Program-made: the position numbers and the translations under genes
Source of the DNA: Streptomyces sp. CC208A
Lineage (GTDB): Bacteria > Actinomycetota > Actinomycetes > Streptomycetales > Streptomycetaceae
Assembly (NCBI RefSeq): GCF_030010625.1
Contig: NZ_JASCXN010000012.1
Location: forward strand, 1-64,000
Reading direction: 5' to 3'
DNA: 64,000 nt
Shown: in pieces, positions 28,695 through 37,590 of the stretch
Layout of the letters: the number at the start of each line of letters is the position of its first letter
Numbering within the stretch: the first letter of the stretch is position 1
Notes under the pieces: generated by a model
Told to the model about the DNA's origin: nothing
The model's input: only the letters and a program-made list of their open reading frames with translations
Databases searched by the model: none

Positions 28695-28713
28695 ACGTCA
28701 ATGGCGTTGACGT
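28695..28713. promoter_or_regulatory. TetR-type operator, copy 1
   Basis: ACGTCAA, five bases, TTGACGT: a perfect inverted repeat ending 12 bp before the TetR-family start codon, an arrangement typical for autoregulation. The same sequence recurs at 36049-36067. Confidence 0.8.
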
Positions 28714-28725
28714 AAGGTCCCGGTC

Positions 28726-29451
28726 ATGTCCGCACGTGTCGTACCCGAAGGCAGCCGGCAGCGCCGCCGGCCGACCAAGCAGGGCGCCGTCCTCTCCGAA
28801 CGGCTCATCGTCGACACCGCGCTGCGCCTGGTGGCCCAGCACGGCGCCGACGCCCTGTCCGTACGGAGGCTGGGCGCGGCCCTCGGCGCCGACCCCAGCG
28901 CCCTCTACCGCTACTTCCGCAACACCGACGCCCTGCTCCTCGCGCTCGCCGACGAGATCATCGGCCGCGCCCAGGAGGGCTGGGAGGCGACAGGGGAGTG
29001 GCGCGAGGACCTCCGCGCGATGGGCCTGCGCATCCACGCCTCGTACCTCGCCCAGCCGCAGGCCGCGATCCTCGCCGCGCACCGCACCACCGGCCGCCCG
29101 CACGAGACGCGGGCGGTCGAGACGATCCTCGGCATCCTGCGGGACGGCGGCTTCCCCGACCCGCTGGCGGTCCGCGTCTACCACGCCTTCGTCGACCAGG
29201 CCCTCGCCTTCGCCGCCCAGGACGCGGCCGCCGCCGCGCTGCCGCCCGCCGCGGCCGAGGCGGACACCGAGGTCTGGCACGAGGTCTACGGCAGGCTCCC
29301 CGCCGCCAGCCACCCGAACATCGCCGCCACCTACCCCCTGCTCGCCGCCGACATGCGCGACAGTGGCTACCCGTTCGCCCTGGAGCTGATGCTGACGGCG
29401 GTGGCGGCTCTGCACCCGGACGCGGAAAGGGCCGCGCGAGAAGCGACCTGA
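28726..29451 (+). CDS. TetR/AcrR family transcriptional regulator
   Basis: A 241-residue repressor. The N-terminal helix-turn-helix domain reads LIVDTALRLVAQHGADALSV, then RRLGAALGADPSALYRYFRN, close to the TetR consensus. The C-terminal ligand domain is helical and Ala-rich. A perfect palindrome sits just upstream, and a second copy lies before the FAD oxidoreductase gene at 36151. I infer that it controls itself, perhaps the divergent amidohydrolase, and that oxidoreductase. Confidence 0.9.
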   Translation: MSARVVPEGSRQRRRPTKQGAVLSERLIVDTALRLVAQHGADALSVRRLGAALGADPSALYRYFRNTDALLLALADEIIGRAQEGWEATGEWREDLRAMGLRIHASYLAQPQAAILAAHRTTGRPHETRAVETILGILRDGGFPDPLAVRVYHAFVDQALAFAAQDAAAAALPPAAAEADTEVWHEVYGRLPAASHPNIAATYPLLAADMRDSGYPFALELMLTAVAALHPDAERAAREAT

Positions 29452-29458
29452 CGTGGCG

Positions 29459-31027
29459 TCAGGCGCTCGGCACCGGTGTGTGGCGGCCCACCGCGGCCAG
29501 GTCGGCCGAGATCCGGCACGCCGTCTCCCGCAGTTGCGGCAGGAGGGCCGACAGGCTCTCCTCGGGGGTCGAACGGCCCGCGTGCAGGGCGACGTTGAGC
29601 GCCGCGACCACCCGGCCGGAACCGTCGCGGAGCGGCACCGCGATCGACCGCAGCCCCTCCTCCAGTTCCTCCTCCACCCAGCCGAACCCCCGCTCGGCGG
29701 TCACCGCCACCGCCTCGCGCAGCTCCCCGCCCCCGGTCAGCGTCCGGGGCGTCAGGGCCTCGGGGACGATCCGGCCGAGCCGTTCGTCCCGCTCGGCCTC
29801 CGGCAGCGCCCCGAGCAGCACCCGGCCCATCGAGGTCGCGTACGCGGGCAGGCGGGTGCCCACCACGATGTCGATGTGCAGGAGCCGGCTGCCCGCCACC
29901 CGCGCCACGTACCGGATGTCGTCCCCGTCGAGCACCGCGACCGACGCCGACTCGCGCACGGTCCGCACCAGCCGGACCAGGTGCGGGGTGGCGATCTCGG
30001 GGAGGGTGAGCGCGGAGAGCCGGGCGTGCCCGAGTTCGAGGACCCGGGGGAGGAGGACGAAACCCCCGGCGTCCTCGCGCACGTACCCCAGGTGGCACAG
30101 GGTGAGGAGCGAGCGGCGGGCGGTCGCCCGGGGCAGCCCGGCGATCCGGGCGAGGTCGGTGAGCCGGGCCGGTCCGCGTACGGCTCCGAAGGCGCGCAGC
30201 ACGTCGAGCCCCCGGGCCAGCGACTGGAGGAACCCGGAGCCCAGGTCCTCCTTGAGCGCGACCCCGACGGCCCGGCCGACGGCCTCCGGGGCCTCCGGCG
30301 GCGCCGCCCCGTCGGCGAGCGCCGCCTCCATCGCGGCGACCGTGCGCCTGAGCGGCGGCAGGGCCAGCGCCTCCAGGGCCGCGGCGTCGTGCCGACTGGT
30401 GTGGCTGACGACGCTCACCGCGCACACGACCGCCCCCGACGGGTCCCGCACCGGCAGCGCGACCGCCACCAGGCCCGGCTCGATCAGCTGGTCGTCGACC
30501 GCCACCCCGCGCTCACGGGCGTCCCGCACCCGCGCGAGGAACCCGGCGTCGTCCGCGTACTGCTTTTTGCTGTGGTCGGCGGCGAACAGGGCGCCGGGCG
30601 CGCAGCGTTCGAGCGGCAGCAGGTCCCCCGGCCGGAAGGAGATGGCCATGGCCCGGCGCCGGGTCGCCTGCGTCAGGAAACGGACCCCGTCCCCGTCCGG
30701 CACGGCCAGCGAGACGGGCGCGTCGAGCAGTTCGGCGAGCGCGGCGGCGTGCGGGCCGAGGAGCTCCGGCAGCCCGCAGAAGTCCAGGTACGCGTTGCCG
30801 AGCTCGGCCGCGCCGGGTGCGAGCAGCAGGTCGCGGCCCTCGGCCCGCAGCACCCCGAGCGCGGTGAGCGTGGTGGCGACCCGGTCGACCGTGGCCCGCG
30901 CAAGCCCTGTCGTACGGGCGATCTCGCCGAGCCCCCGCCGTCCGCCGTCCCCGGCGACCACGGCCCGCAGCACGGAGAGCCCCCGGTCGAGCGGCCCGAC
31001 CACCTCACCGGGCTTCGTCGTCGTCAT
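29459..31027 (-). CDS. Double IclR-family regulator (two IclR proteins in one chain)
   Basis: A 522-residue protein containing two full IclR units. The first has a winged helix (GLGEIARTTGLARATVDRVA) and an effector domain to about residue 245. The second has its own winged helix (RLTDLARIAGLPRATARRSL) near residue 275 and an effector domain (FGWVEEELEEGLRSIAVPLR, GRVVAALNVALHAGR) to the C-terminus. Ordinary IclR proteins are about 250 residues, so this looks like gene duplication and fusion. It lies directly downstream of the acyl-CoA ligase operon and likely controls that pathway, as PcaR/PobR relatives do for aromatic acids. Confidence 0.88.
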   Translation of the reverse strand: MTTTKPGEVVGPLDRGLSVLRAVVAGDGGRRGLGEIARTTGLARATVDRVATTLTALGVLRAEGRDLLLAPGAAELGNAYLDFCGLPELLGPHAAALAELLDAPVSLAVPDGDGVRFLTQATRRRAMAISFRPGDLLPLERCAPGALFAADHSKKQYADDAGFLARVRDARERGVAVDDQLIEPGLVAVALPVRDPSGAVVCAVSVVSHTSRHDAAALEALALPPLRRTVAAMEAALADGAAPPEAPEAVGRAVGVALKEDLGSGFLQSLARGLDVLRAFGAVRGPARLTDLARIAGLPRATARRSLLTLCHLGYVREDAGGFVLLPRVLELGHARLSALTLPEIATPHLVRLVRTVRESASVAVLDGDDIRYVARVAGSRLLHIDIVVGTRLPAYATSMGRVLLGALPEAERDERLGRIVPEALTPRTLTGGGELREAVAVTAERGFGWVEEELEEGLRSIAVPLRDGSGRVVAALNVALHAGRSTPEESLSALLPQLRETACRISADLAAVGRHTPVPSA

Positions 31028-31149
31028 GGTCTCTCCCCTTCGCGGGCACGGGCACGGGCGCGGGCGCGGGAGAACCGTACCCGGCGCCGGGCGCGCCGAG
31101 GGGGCGGGCGCCGGCGTGGGCGCCCGCCTCTTCAGGGGTGTGCGGTGGA

Positions 31150-31605
31150 TCAGGCGTAGAAGCGGTAGACCGCCTGGGCCACGCAGGCGGGCTTGTCGGA
31201 GCCGTCGATCTCGACGGTGAGGTCGACGACGACCTCGACGCCGCCGCGGACGTCCTCGACCGTGGCGATGCGGCCGTGCGTGCGGATCTTCGACCCGACG
31301 CGGACGGGGGAGGGGAAGCGGACCTTGTTCAGGCCGTAGTTGACGGCCATCGAGACGCCCTCGACCTGGAGGAGCTCGCTCCACATGGGGATGAGCAGGG
31401 AGAGGGTGAGGTAGCCGTGGGCGATGGTGCCGCCGAAGGGGCCTGTGGCGGCCCGCTCCTCGTCGACGTGGATCCACTGGTGGTCGTCGGTGGCGTCGGC
31501 GAAGGTGTTCACCCGGGACTGGGCGATCTCCACCCAGGAGCTGTGGCCGAGGTCGGCGCCGGCCTGGGCGCGGATCTCGTCGATGCCGTGGACGGTGAGA
31601 GCCAT
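31150..31605 (-). CDS. MaoC-like (R)-specific enoyl-CoA hydratase
   Basis: A 151-residue hot-dog-fold dehydratase. The hydratase-2 motif is present as FADATDDHQWIHVDEERA (catalytic Asp and His), followed by GPFGGTIAHGYLTLSLLIPM. Members add water to trans-2-enoyl-CoA, giving (R)-3-hydroxyacyl-CoA. It ends 122 bp before the double IclR gene and starts 9 bp after the acyl-CoA ligase stop, so it belongs to the ligase operon and acts downstream of CoA activation. Confidence 0.9.
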   Translation of the reverse strand: MALTVHGIDEIRAQAGADLGHSSWVEIAQSRVNTFADATDDHQWIHVDEERAATGPFGGTIAHGYLTLSLLIPMWSELLQVEGVSMAVNYGLNKVRFPSPVRVGSKIRTHGRIATVEDVRGGVEVVVDLTVEIDGSDKPACVAQAVYRFYA

Positions 31606-31614
31606 GGGAGTTCC

Positions 31615-33147
31615 TTAAGCAGGTCGGTCGGTGCTGCCGTAGCGGGCCCGGATCGGGGCCTTCAGCAGCTTTCCGGTGGCGTTGCGGGGGAGTTCGGGAG
31701 CGAGGACGACGCTCCGGGGGATCTTGTAGCGGGCCAGCAGGCCCCCGAGGTGGGCGAGGAGCTCCTCTGCGGTGGGCGAGGTCCCGGCGCGCGGCACGAC
31801 GACCGCCCGCCCGACCTCGCCCCAGCGCTCGTCGGGGACGCCGATGACGGCCGCTTCGGCGACGTCCGGGTGGAGGAGCAGGGCGTCCTCGACCTCGGCG
31901 GGGTAGATGTTCTCCCCACCCGAGATGATCATGTCCTTGAGGCGGTCGACGAGCGTGACGTAGCCGTCGGCGTCGACGGTGGCGACGTCGCCCGACCGGA
32001 AGCGCCCCCCGTCGCGGAAGGCCGCGGCGGTCGCCTCCGGCAGGTTCCAGTAGCCGGGGGTCACGTTCGGCCCCGCGACCACGACCTCGCCCTTCTCGCC
32101 GGGCGCCGCCTCCGTGCCGTCCTCGCGCTCCACCCGTACGTCGGTGAAGAAGTGCGGCACGCCCGCCGAACCGGCACGGCTCGCCGAGTCGGCCCGGTCC
32201 AGGATCAGTGCGCCCGGCGCGGCCTCGGTCATCCCGTACCCCTGGACGAAGGCGAGCCCCCGGTCCAGGTACGCCCGGGCGGTACGGCTCGGCACGGGCG
32301 CCCCGCCGCACAACAGCAAGCGCAGACCGGTCAGATCCGCGTCCTGCCAGCCGGGGGCGGCCGCCATCGCGTCGTACATCGTCGGCACGCCGAACAGCGC
32401 GGTGACGCCGTGGAGTTCGATCAGGCGCAGGGCCCGCTCCGGGTCGAAGGCCGACTCCAGGACCACCGTGCCGCCCTTGAGGAGGGTCGGCAGACAGCTC
32501 ATGCCCAGCGCTCCGGCGTGGAAGAGCGGGGCGCTCACGAGGGCGACCTCGTCGGCGGCGATGTCGGTGTCGACGAGGACGTTGAGGCTGTTCCAGACGA
32601 TGTTGCCGTGGGTGAGGACGGCGCCCTTGGCCCGGCCCGTGGTGCCCGAGGTGTACATGATGAGGCAGGCGTCGTCGTGGCCCACCTTCTCGTCGAGCGG
32701 CTCCGCCGGCGCGGCGGCGAGCAGCTCCTCGTACCCCGGGCCCGGACCCTCGCCCTCCACGGGGAGAAGGGTCAAGGACCCGCCGGCCGAGGCCAGTTCG
32801 GCGACCTTGCCGTCCGGCTGCCGGGCGTGCACGAGGACCCGGCTGCCGGAGTCGGCCAGCTGGTACGCCAGCTCCGCCGTGGCGAGGCGGGTGTTGAGCG
32901 GCACGAAGACCGCCCCGAGGAGCCCGGCCGCGAACAGCGTCTCCAGGTACGCCGGATGGTTCGGGCCAAGGAAGGCCACCCGGTCCCCGCGCGCCACGCC
33001 CGCGCCCCGCAGGACGTGGGCGAGGCGGGTGGAGCGCTCGTGGAGCGTCGCGTAGTCGTACGAGCGTCCCTCGTGGACGAGGGCGGTGCGACGGGGACTC
33101 TTGCGGTTCCGGCGGACCGGCCAGGACCCGATGCCCTGGTTGCGCAT
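31615..33147 (-). CDS. AMP-forming acyl-CoA ligase (FadD-like)
   Basis: A 510-residue member of the adenylate-forming superfamily. The P-loop-like motif MYTSGTTGRAKGAVLTHGN, the A5 motif QGYGMTEAAP, the A7 Asp in YVTLVDRLKDMIISGGENIY and the C-terminal lysine in PRNATGKLLK are all present. It activates a carboxylic acid with ATP and CoA. Its size and sequence style match FadD3-like enzymes acting on cyclic or medium acids. The gene is 10 bp from the upstream amidohydrolase and 9 bp from the downstream maoC-like gene. Confidence 0.92.
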   Translation of the reverse strand: MRNQGIGSWPVRRNRKSPRRTALVHEGRSYDYATLHERSTRLAHVLRGAGVARGDRVAFLGPNHPAYLETLFAAGLLGAVFVPLNTRLATAELAYQLADSGSRVLVHARQPDGKVAELASAGGSLTLLPVEGEGPGPGYEELLAAAPAEPLDEKVGHDDACLIMYTSGTTGRAKGAVLTHGNIVWNSLNVLVDTDIAADEVALVSAPLFHAGALGMSCLPTLLKGGTVVLESAFDPERALRLIELHGVTALFGVPTMYDAMAAAPGWQDADLTGLRLLLCGGAPVPSRTARAYLDRGLAFVQGYGMTEAAPGALILDRADSASRAGSAGVPHFFTDVRVEREDGTEAAPGEKGEVVVAGPNVTPGYWNLPEATAAAFRDGGRFRSGDVATVDADGYVTLVDRLKDMIISGGENIYPAEVEDALLLHPDVAEAAVIGVPDERWGEVGRAVVVPRAGTSPTAEELLAHLGGLLARYKIPRSVVLAPELPRNATGKLLKAPIRARYGSTDRPA

Positions 33148-33157
33148 GGGGTCTCCC

Positions 33158-34042
33158 TCAGGTGGTGGTGAGGCCGAGCAGCCGGGCCGCGTTCTCCTTG
33201 AGGATCTTCGGCCGGACCTCGTCCTTGATCGGCAGCCCGGCGAAGTCCGCGAGCCAGCGGTCCGGGGTCAGCAGCGGGTAGTCCGAGCCGAAGAGGACCT
33301 TGTCCCTGAGCAGGCTGTTGGCGTAGCGGACGAGCTGCGGCGGGAAGTACTTCGGGGACCAGCCGGACAGGTCGATGTACACGTTCGGCTTGTGCGTGGC
33401 CACCGCGAGCGCCTCGTCCTGCCAGGGGAAGGACGGGTGGGCGAGGACGATCCGCATGCCGGGGAAGTCGGCGGCGACGTCGTCCACGTCCATCGGGTTG
33501 GAGTACTTGAGCCGGATCCCGCCGCCGCCCGGGGCACCCGCCCCGATGCCGGTCTGCCCGGTGTGGAAGACCGCGATCGCGCCCGCGTCCTCGATGGCCT
33601 CGTACAGCGGATAGGCCATCCGGTCGTTCGGGTGGAACGCCTGGATGTTCGGGTGGAACTTGAAGCCCTTGACCCCGAACTCCTCGACGAGCCGCCGGAT
33701 CTGACGGACCGCCGCCTTCCCCTTGTACGGGTCGACCCCCGCGAACGGGATGATCACGTCCGGGTTCTCGGCGGCCGCCTCGGCGATCTCCTCGTTGGGC
33801 ACCGGCGGGGTGCCGGTGGCGGACTCCGCGTCCACGGTGAAGACCACGCAGGCCATCGACCGCTCGCGGTAGTACGCGGCGATCTCCGGGAGCGTCGGGT
33901 GCCGGTGCTCCGCCTTGAAGTACGCGCCGGCGGCGGCGTCCAGCTCGGCCGAGAGCGAGGCCCCGCCCTTCGCCGACACCTCGGCGTGGGCGTGCATGTC
34001 GATGGCGACGAGCGCGTCGAGGTCCAGCACGGCGCCGCTCAC
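33158..34042 (-). CDS. ACMSD-like amidohydrolase (amidohydrolase-2 family)
   Basis: A 294-residue TIM-barrel metal enzyme of the aminocarboxymuconate-semialdehyde decarboxylase group. Metal ligands are visible: DMHAHAEV near the N-terminus, FHTGQTG, VLAHPSFPWQDE and FGSDYPLLTPDRW. Family members decarboxylate or hydrolyse aromatic-derived acids. GTG 34042 is the likely start since it overlaps the SDR stop (GTGA). Within this operon it could process a ring-fission or aromatic acid intermediate before or after CoA activation. Confidence 0.87.
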   Translation of the reverse strand: MSGAVLDLDALVAIDMHAHAEVSAKGGASLSAELDAAAGAYFKAEHRHPTLPEIAAYYRERSMACVVFTVDAESATGTPPVPNEEIAEAAAENPDVIIPFAGVDPYKGKAAVRQIRRLVEEFGVKGFKFHPNIQAFHPNDRMAYPLYEAIEDAGAIAVFHTGQTGIGAGAPGGGGIRLKYSNPMDVDDVAADFPGMRIVLAHPSFPWQDEALAVATHKPNVYIDLSGWSPKYFPPQLVRYANSLLRDKVLFGSDYPLLTPDRWLADFAGLPIKDEVRPKILKENAARLLGLTTT

Positions 34043-34965
34043 AGGACCGGGGCGGGGATGCCGTAGGTCTCCGGGGCGCGGCCGACCGAGACCGGCCAGG
34101 CGGCGGCGATCGCGTCCGCGCTCCAGCCGCCGTCCGCGTACGCCACCGCGATCTCCCGCGGGTGCGACCAGAGGGCGAGCTTGTCGCCGCCGATGCCGAT
34201 GCACTGGCCGGTGACCCCGGCGGAGGCGTCCGAGGCGAGGAAGGTCACCAGGCCCGCCACGTCCTCGGGGGTGCCGAAGCCCTCGCCCTTGCGCAGGCTG
34301 TCGGGGAACGGCGTGCCGTCCTGTTCGAGGGCCTCGATGTGCGGGGCGAAGACCGGGACGGTCTTGGTCATGGCGGTGGCGGCGACCGGGATGACGGCGT
34401 TGGCGGTGATGCCCGCCCGGCCCAGCTCCATCGCCCAGGTGCGGACCATGGCCGCGATGCCGGCCTTGGCGGCCGCGTAGTTGGTCTGGCCGAAGTTGCC
34501 GCGCTGCCCGGCGGGGGAGCCCGCGACCACGATCCGGCCGCCGTCGCCCTGCTCGCGCATGCGCTCCACGGCGGCGCGGACACAGGTGAAGGTGCCGCGC
34601 AGGTGCACCTGGACGACGGTGTCGAAGTCGTCATCGGTCATCTTCCACAGCACCCGGTCGCGGAGCACGCCCGCGTTGGTGACCATCGTGTCGATCCGGC
34701 CGAAGGCGTCGACGGCCCGGGCGACGAGCGCCTCCGCGGCCTCGGTCGAACCGACCGGCACCACCTCGGCGACGGCCCGGCCGCCCGCCTCGGTGATCTC
34801 CTTCACGGCCGCGGCGGCGGCCTCGGCGTCCACGTCGTTGATCACGACGGAGGCGCCGGCGGCGGCGAGCGAGCGGGCGTAGGCGAGGCCGAGGCCGCGG
34901 CCGCTGCCGGTGACGACGGCCACCTTGCCGGTGAGATCCACCGGGTTCACCTGGGGAGAAGTCAT
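34039..34965 (-). CDS. Short-chain dehydrogenase/reductase
   Basis: A 308-residue Rossmann enzyme. The cofactor motif TGSGRGLGLAYA, the NAG motif (VTNAGVLRD), a Ser in VVAGSPAGQRGN and the catalytic Y-x-x-x-K (NYAAAKAG) are all present. It is longer than a classical SDR and resembles the SDR half of peroxisomal multifunctional enzyme 2, which oxidises (R)-3-hydroxyacyl-CoA. That fits the MaoC hydratase in the same operon, which would supply the substrate. First gene of the operon, divergent from a PaaX-like regulator. Confidence 0.9.
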   Translation of the reverse strand: MTSPQVNPVDLTGKVAVVTGSGRGLGLAYARSLAAAGASVVINDVDAEAAAAAVKEITEAGGRAVAEVVPVGSTEAAEALVARAVDAFGRIDTMVTNAGVLRDRVLWKMTDDDFDTVVQVHLRGTFTCVRAAVERMREQGDGGRIVVAGSPAGQRGNFGQTNYAAAKAGIAAMVRTWAMELGRAGITANAVIPVAATAMTKTVPVFAPHIEALEQDGTPFPDSLRKGEGFGTPEDVAGLVTFLASDASAGVTGQCIGIGGDKLALWSHPREIAVAYADGGWSADAIAAAWPVSVGRAPETYGIPAPVL

Positions 34966-35139
34966 GGACGGGGTCCTTCCCGTGAGTCGAGGAACGCCGG
35001 GGGCGGGGCGCGGGATCCCCGCCTCGCACACGCACCGGCGGCGCCAAAGCTAGGCAATATCTCGCCTGCGGTCAACAAAGTGCCGAATATTCGTCCCGGG
35101 GTCCCCGCCCGGGGGATCCGCCCGCCTACGCTGTCCCCC

Positions 35140-36009
35140 GTGACCCCATCCGCCCCGCAGCGCACCCCGGAAACCGGGCCCGACACCGGCGAACGCGGCT
35201 CCGCGCCCCGCCCCCAGTCCCTGATGCTGAGCTTCTTCGGCATCCACGTGCTCGGCACCGGCGCCGCGCTCTCCTCGGCGAGCGTCATCGACGCCCTCGC
35301 CCGCGCCGACGTCGGCGAGGACGCCGTCCGCTCCACCCTGACCCGCATGGTCGGCCGGGGACTCCTGGACCGGCACCGGCGCGGCCGCCGCATGTACTTC
35401 TCGCTCACCGACCGCGCCGCCGCCGTCCTCGCCGACGGCGAGGAACGCGTCCGGCGCACCGGCGCCGTCAACCACGCCTGGGACGGCACCTGGACCCTGG
35501 TCGGCTTCTCGCTCCCCGAGTCCTGGCGCCGGGAGCGCCACGACCTGCGCTCCCGCCTCGTCTGGGCCGGCTTCGGCCCGCTCCAGAGCGGCCTGTGGGC
35601 GGCCCCCGGCCGCGTGGACGTCGCCCCCATCGCGGCGGAGCTCGGGCTCGGCGACCGTATCAGGGCCTTCCACGGCCAGGCCGCCGCGCCGACCGAGGCC
35701 GGCCCCCTGCTGCGTACCGCCTTCGACCTCGACGCCATCGCCGCCGACTACCGCGCCTTCCTCGCCCGCTGGGCCGACGGAGGACCCGCCTCCGCCGACG
35801 CCCGCGACGACCTCGGCCGCCAACTGCTGCTCCACACCGACTGGCTGGAACTGGTCCGCCGCGACCCGTACCTGCCCGCCGAGCACCTCCCCGCCCAGTG
35901 GCCGGCCGAGGCCGCCGAACGGCTCTTCCGCACCCTCTCGGAGCGGTACGACCCCGGAGCCCGCCGCATCGCCGAAAGCATCCTCGACCGCTGGGACCCG
36001 CAGAGCTGA
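35140..36009 (+). CDS. PaaX-like transcriptional regulator
   Basis: A 289-residue regulator. After a 28-residue Pro/Thr-rich lead the sequence LMLSFFGIHVLGTGAALSSA, VRSTLTRMVGRGLLDRHRRG and the following RMYFSLT form the PaaX winged helix. The later WTLVGFSLPESWRRERHDLR and WAGFGPLQSGLWAAP are highly typical of PaaX, the repressor of phenylacetate catabolism that responds to phenylacetyl-CoA. Start GTG 35140. It is divergent from the SDR/amidohydrolase/ligase/MaoC operon, so its ligand is probably the CoA ester formed by the ligase. Confidence 0.88.
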   Translation: MTPSAPQRTPETGPDTGERGSAPRPQSLMLSFFGIHVLGTGAALSSASVIDALARADVGEDAVRSTLTRMVGRGLLDRHRRGRRMYFSLTDRAAAVLADGEERVRRTGAVNHAWDGTWTLVGFSLPESWRRERHDLRSRLVWAGFGPLQSGLWAAPGRVDVAPIAAELGLGDRIRAFHGQAAAPTEAGPLLRTAFDLDAIAADYRAFLARWADGGPASADARDDLGRQLLLHTDWLELVRRDPYLPAEHLPAQWPAEAAERLFRTLSERYDPGARRIAESILDRWDPQS

Positions 36010-36048
36010 GCGGCCTCCGACCTGGTCAGGGGCGGTGCGACGGTCCTT

Positions 36049-36067
36049 ACGTCAACACCATTGACCT
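36049..36067 (+). promoter_or_regulatory. TetR-type operator, copy 2
   Basis: ACGTCAA, five bases, TTGACCT: the same 7-5-7 inverted repeat as at 28695-28713 with one mismatch, preceded by TT in both cases after small shifts. It lies 84 bp before the FAD oxidoreductase start. Confidence 0.75.
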
Positions 36068-36150
36068 TGTCGGGCGCGGCCGGGTCTCATGGGCGGCACC
36101 TCGGAAGGAGCCCCGCGACCGGGCTCCTCCGCGATCCGGAGGACACCCCC

Positions 36151-37545
36151 ATGGACCACCTGCTCTCGCTGCGGGACGCCGAACCGACCCCGTTCTGGCT
36201 CGACGACCCGCGCCGCCCCCGAGCCACCCCCGCCCTCGTCGGCGGCACCACCTGCGACCTCCTGGTCGTCGGCGGCGGCTACGCCGGCCTGTGGACCGCC
36301 CTCCTCGCCAAGGAACGCGACCCCTCCACCGACGTCGTCCTCATCGAGGGCGAGGAGATCGGCCACGCCGCCTCGGGACGCAACGGCGGCTTCTGCGAAG
36401 CGAGCCTCACCCACGGCCTCGGCAACGGCCTCGACCGCTGGCCCGAGGAGATCGACACTCTCGAACGCCTCGGCCGGGAGAACCTCCAGGCCATGGAGGA
36501 CGCCGTCGCGCGGTACTCCCTCGACTGCGACTGGGAACGCACCGGGTCCCTCACCATCGCCACCGAACCCCACCAGCTCGCCTGGCTCGCCGAGGAGGCC
36601 GAGACCGCCGCCCGCCACGGCGCCACCACCGCCCTCCTCGACGCCGACGCCGTCCGCGCCGAGATCGACTCGCCGACCTTCCTCGGCGGCGTGTGGAACA
36701 AGAGCGACACCGCCATGGTCAACCCGGCCCGCCTCGCCTGGGGCCTCAAGCGGGCCTGCCTCGACCTCGGCGTCCGCGTCCACGAACACACCCCCGGCCT
36801 CTCCCTCGACGAGCACGGCGCCGTCGTCGCCGTCCGCACCCCCTACGGCCGGATCGCCGCCCGCCGCGTCGCCCTCGCCACCAACGCCTACCCGTCGCTG
36901 CTGCGCCGCCACCGCCTCTACACGGTCCCCGTCTACGACTACGCGCTGATGACGGAACCGCTGAACGAGGAGCAGCTCGCCGCCGTCGGCTGGCGGGGCC
37001 GCCAGGGCTGGTCCGACCCCGCCAACCACTTCCACTACGTACGGATCTCCGCCGACAACCGGATCCTGTGGGGCGGTTACGACGTCGTCTACCGCTACGC
37101 CGGCCGCGTCCGCGCCGAGAACGAACGCCGCCCCGAGACCTTCGCCACCCTGGCCCGCCACTTCTTCCGGACCTTCCCGCAGCTGGAGGGCGTCCGCTTC
37201 AGCCACGCCTGGGGCGGCGCCATCGACACCAGCACCCGCTTCTGCGTCTTCTTCGACACCAGCCACCGGGGCAAGGTCGCGTACGCCGCGGGCTTCACCG
37301 GCCTCGGCGTAGGCGCCACCCGCTTCGGTGCCGAGGTGATGCTCGACCTGCTGGCCGGCGCCCGCACCGAGCGCACCTCCCTCGACCTCGTACGCCGCAA
37401 GCCGCTGCCCTTCCCGCCCGAGCCCGTCCGCTCGATCGGCATCGGCCTCACCCAGCGCTCGCTCACCCGCGCCGACCGCGACGAAGGCCGCCGCGACCTG
37501 TGGCTGCGCACCCTCGACCGCCTCGGCCTCGGCTTCGGCAGCTGA
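36151..37545 (+). CDS. FAD-dependent amine oxidoreductase (DAO family)
   Basis: A 464-residue flavoenzyme of the D-amino-acid/gamma-glutamylputrescine oxidase group. The dinucleotide motif CDLLVVGGGYAGLWTALLAK, the SGRNGGFCEASLTHG segment typical of PuuB-like oxidases, and a C-terminal AAGFTGLGVGATRFGAEV that closes the FAD site are visible. It would oxidise an amine or modified amino acid with O2 or another acceptor. GGAGGA sits eight bases before the ATG. The TetR-type palindrome upstream links it to the regulator at 28726 rather than to the adjacent PaaX gene. Confidence 0.9.
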   Translation: MDHLLSLRDAEPTPFWLDDPRRPRATPALVGGTTCDLLVVGGGYAGLWTALLAKERDPSTDVVLIEGEEIGHAASGRNGGFCEASLTHGLGNGLDRWPEEIDTLERLGRENLQAMEDAVARYSLDCDWERTGSLTIATEPHQLAWLAEEAETAARHGATTALLDADAVRAEIDSPTFLGGVWNKSDTAMVNPARLAWGLKRACLDLGVRVHEHTPGLSLDEHGAVVAVRTPYGRIAARRVALATNAYPSLLRRHRLYTVPVYDYALMTEPLNEEQLAAVGWRGRQGWSDPANHFHYVRISADNRILWGGYDVVYRYAGRVRAENERRPETFATLARHFFRTFPQLEGVRFSHAWGGAIDTSTRFCVFFDTSHRGKVAYAAGFTGLGVGATRFGAEVMLDLLAGARTERTSLDLVRRKPLPFPPEPVRSIGIGLTQRSLTRADRDEGRRDLWLRTLDRLGLGFGS

Positions 37546-37590
37546 CCGCCGCCGACGTACGCTGGCCCCCGGAACGACAGGGGGGTGGCG

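Noticed and set aside
29459..31027. The double IclR protein as two adjacent genes
   Set aside because: There is no stop codon or ribosome site between the halves; the reading frame is continuous.
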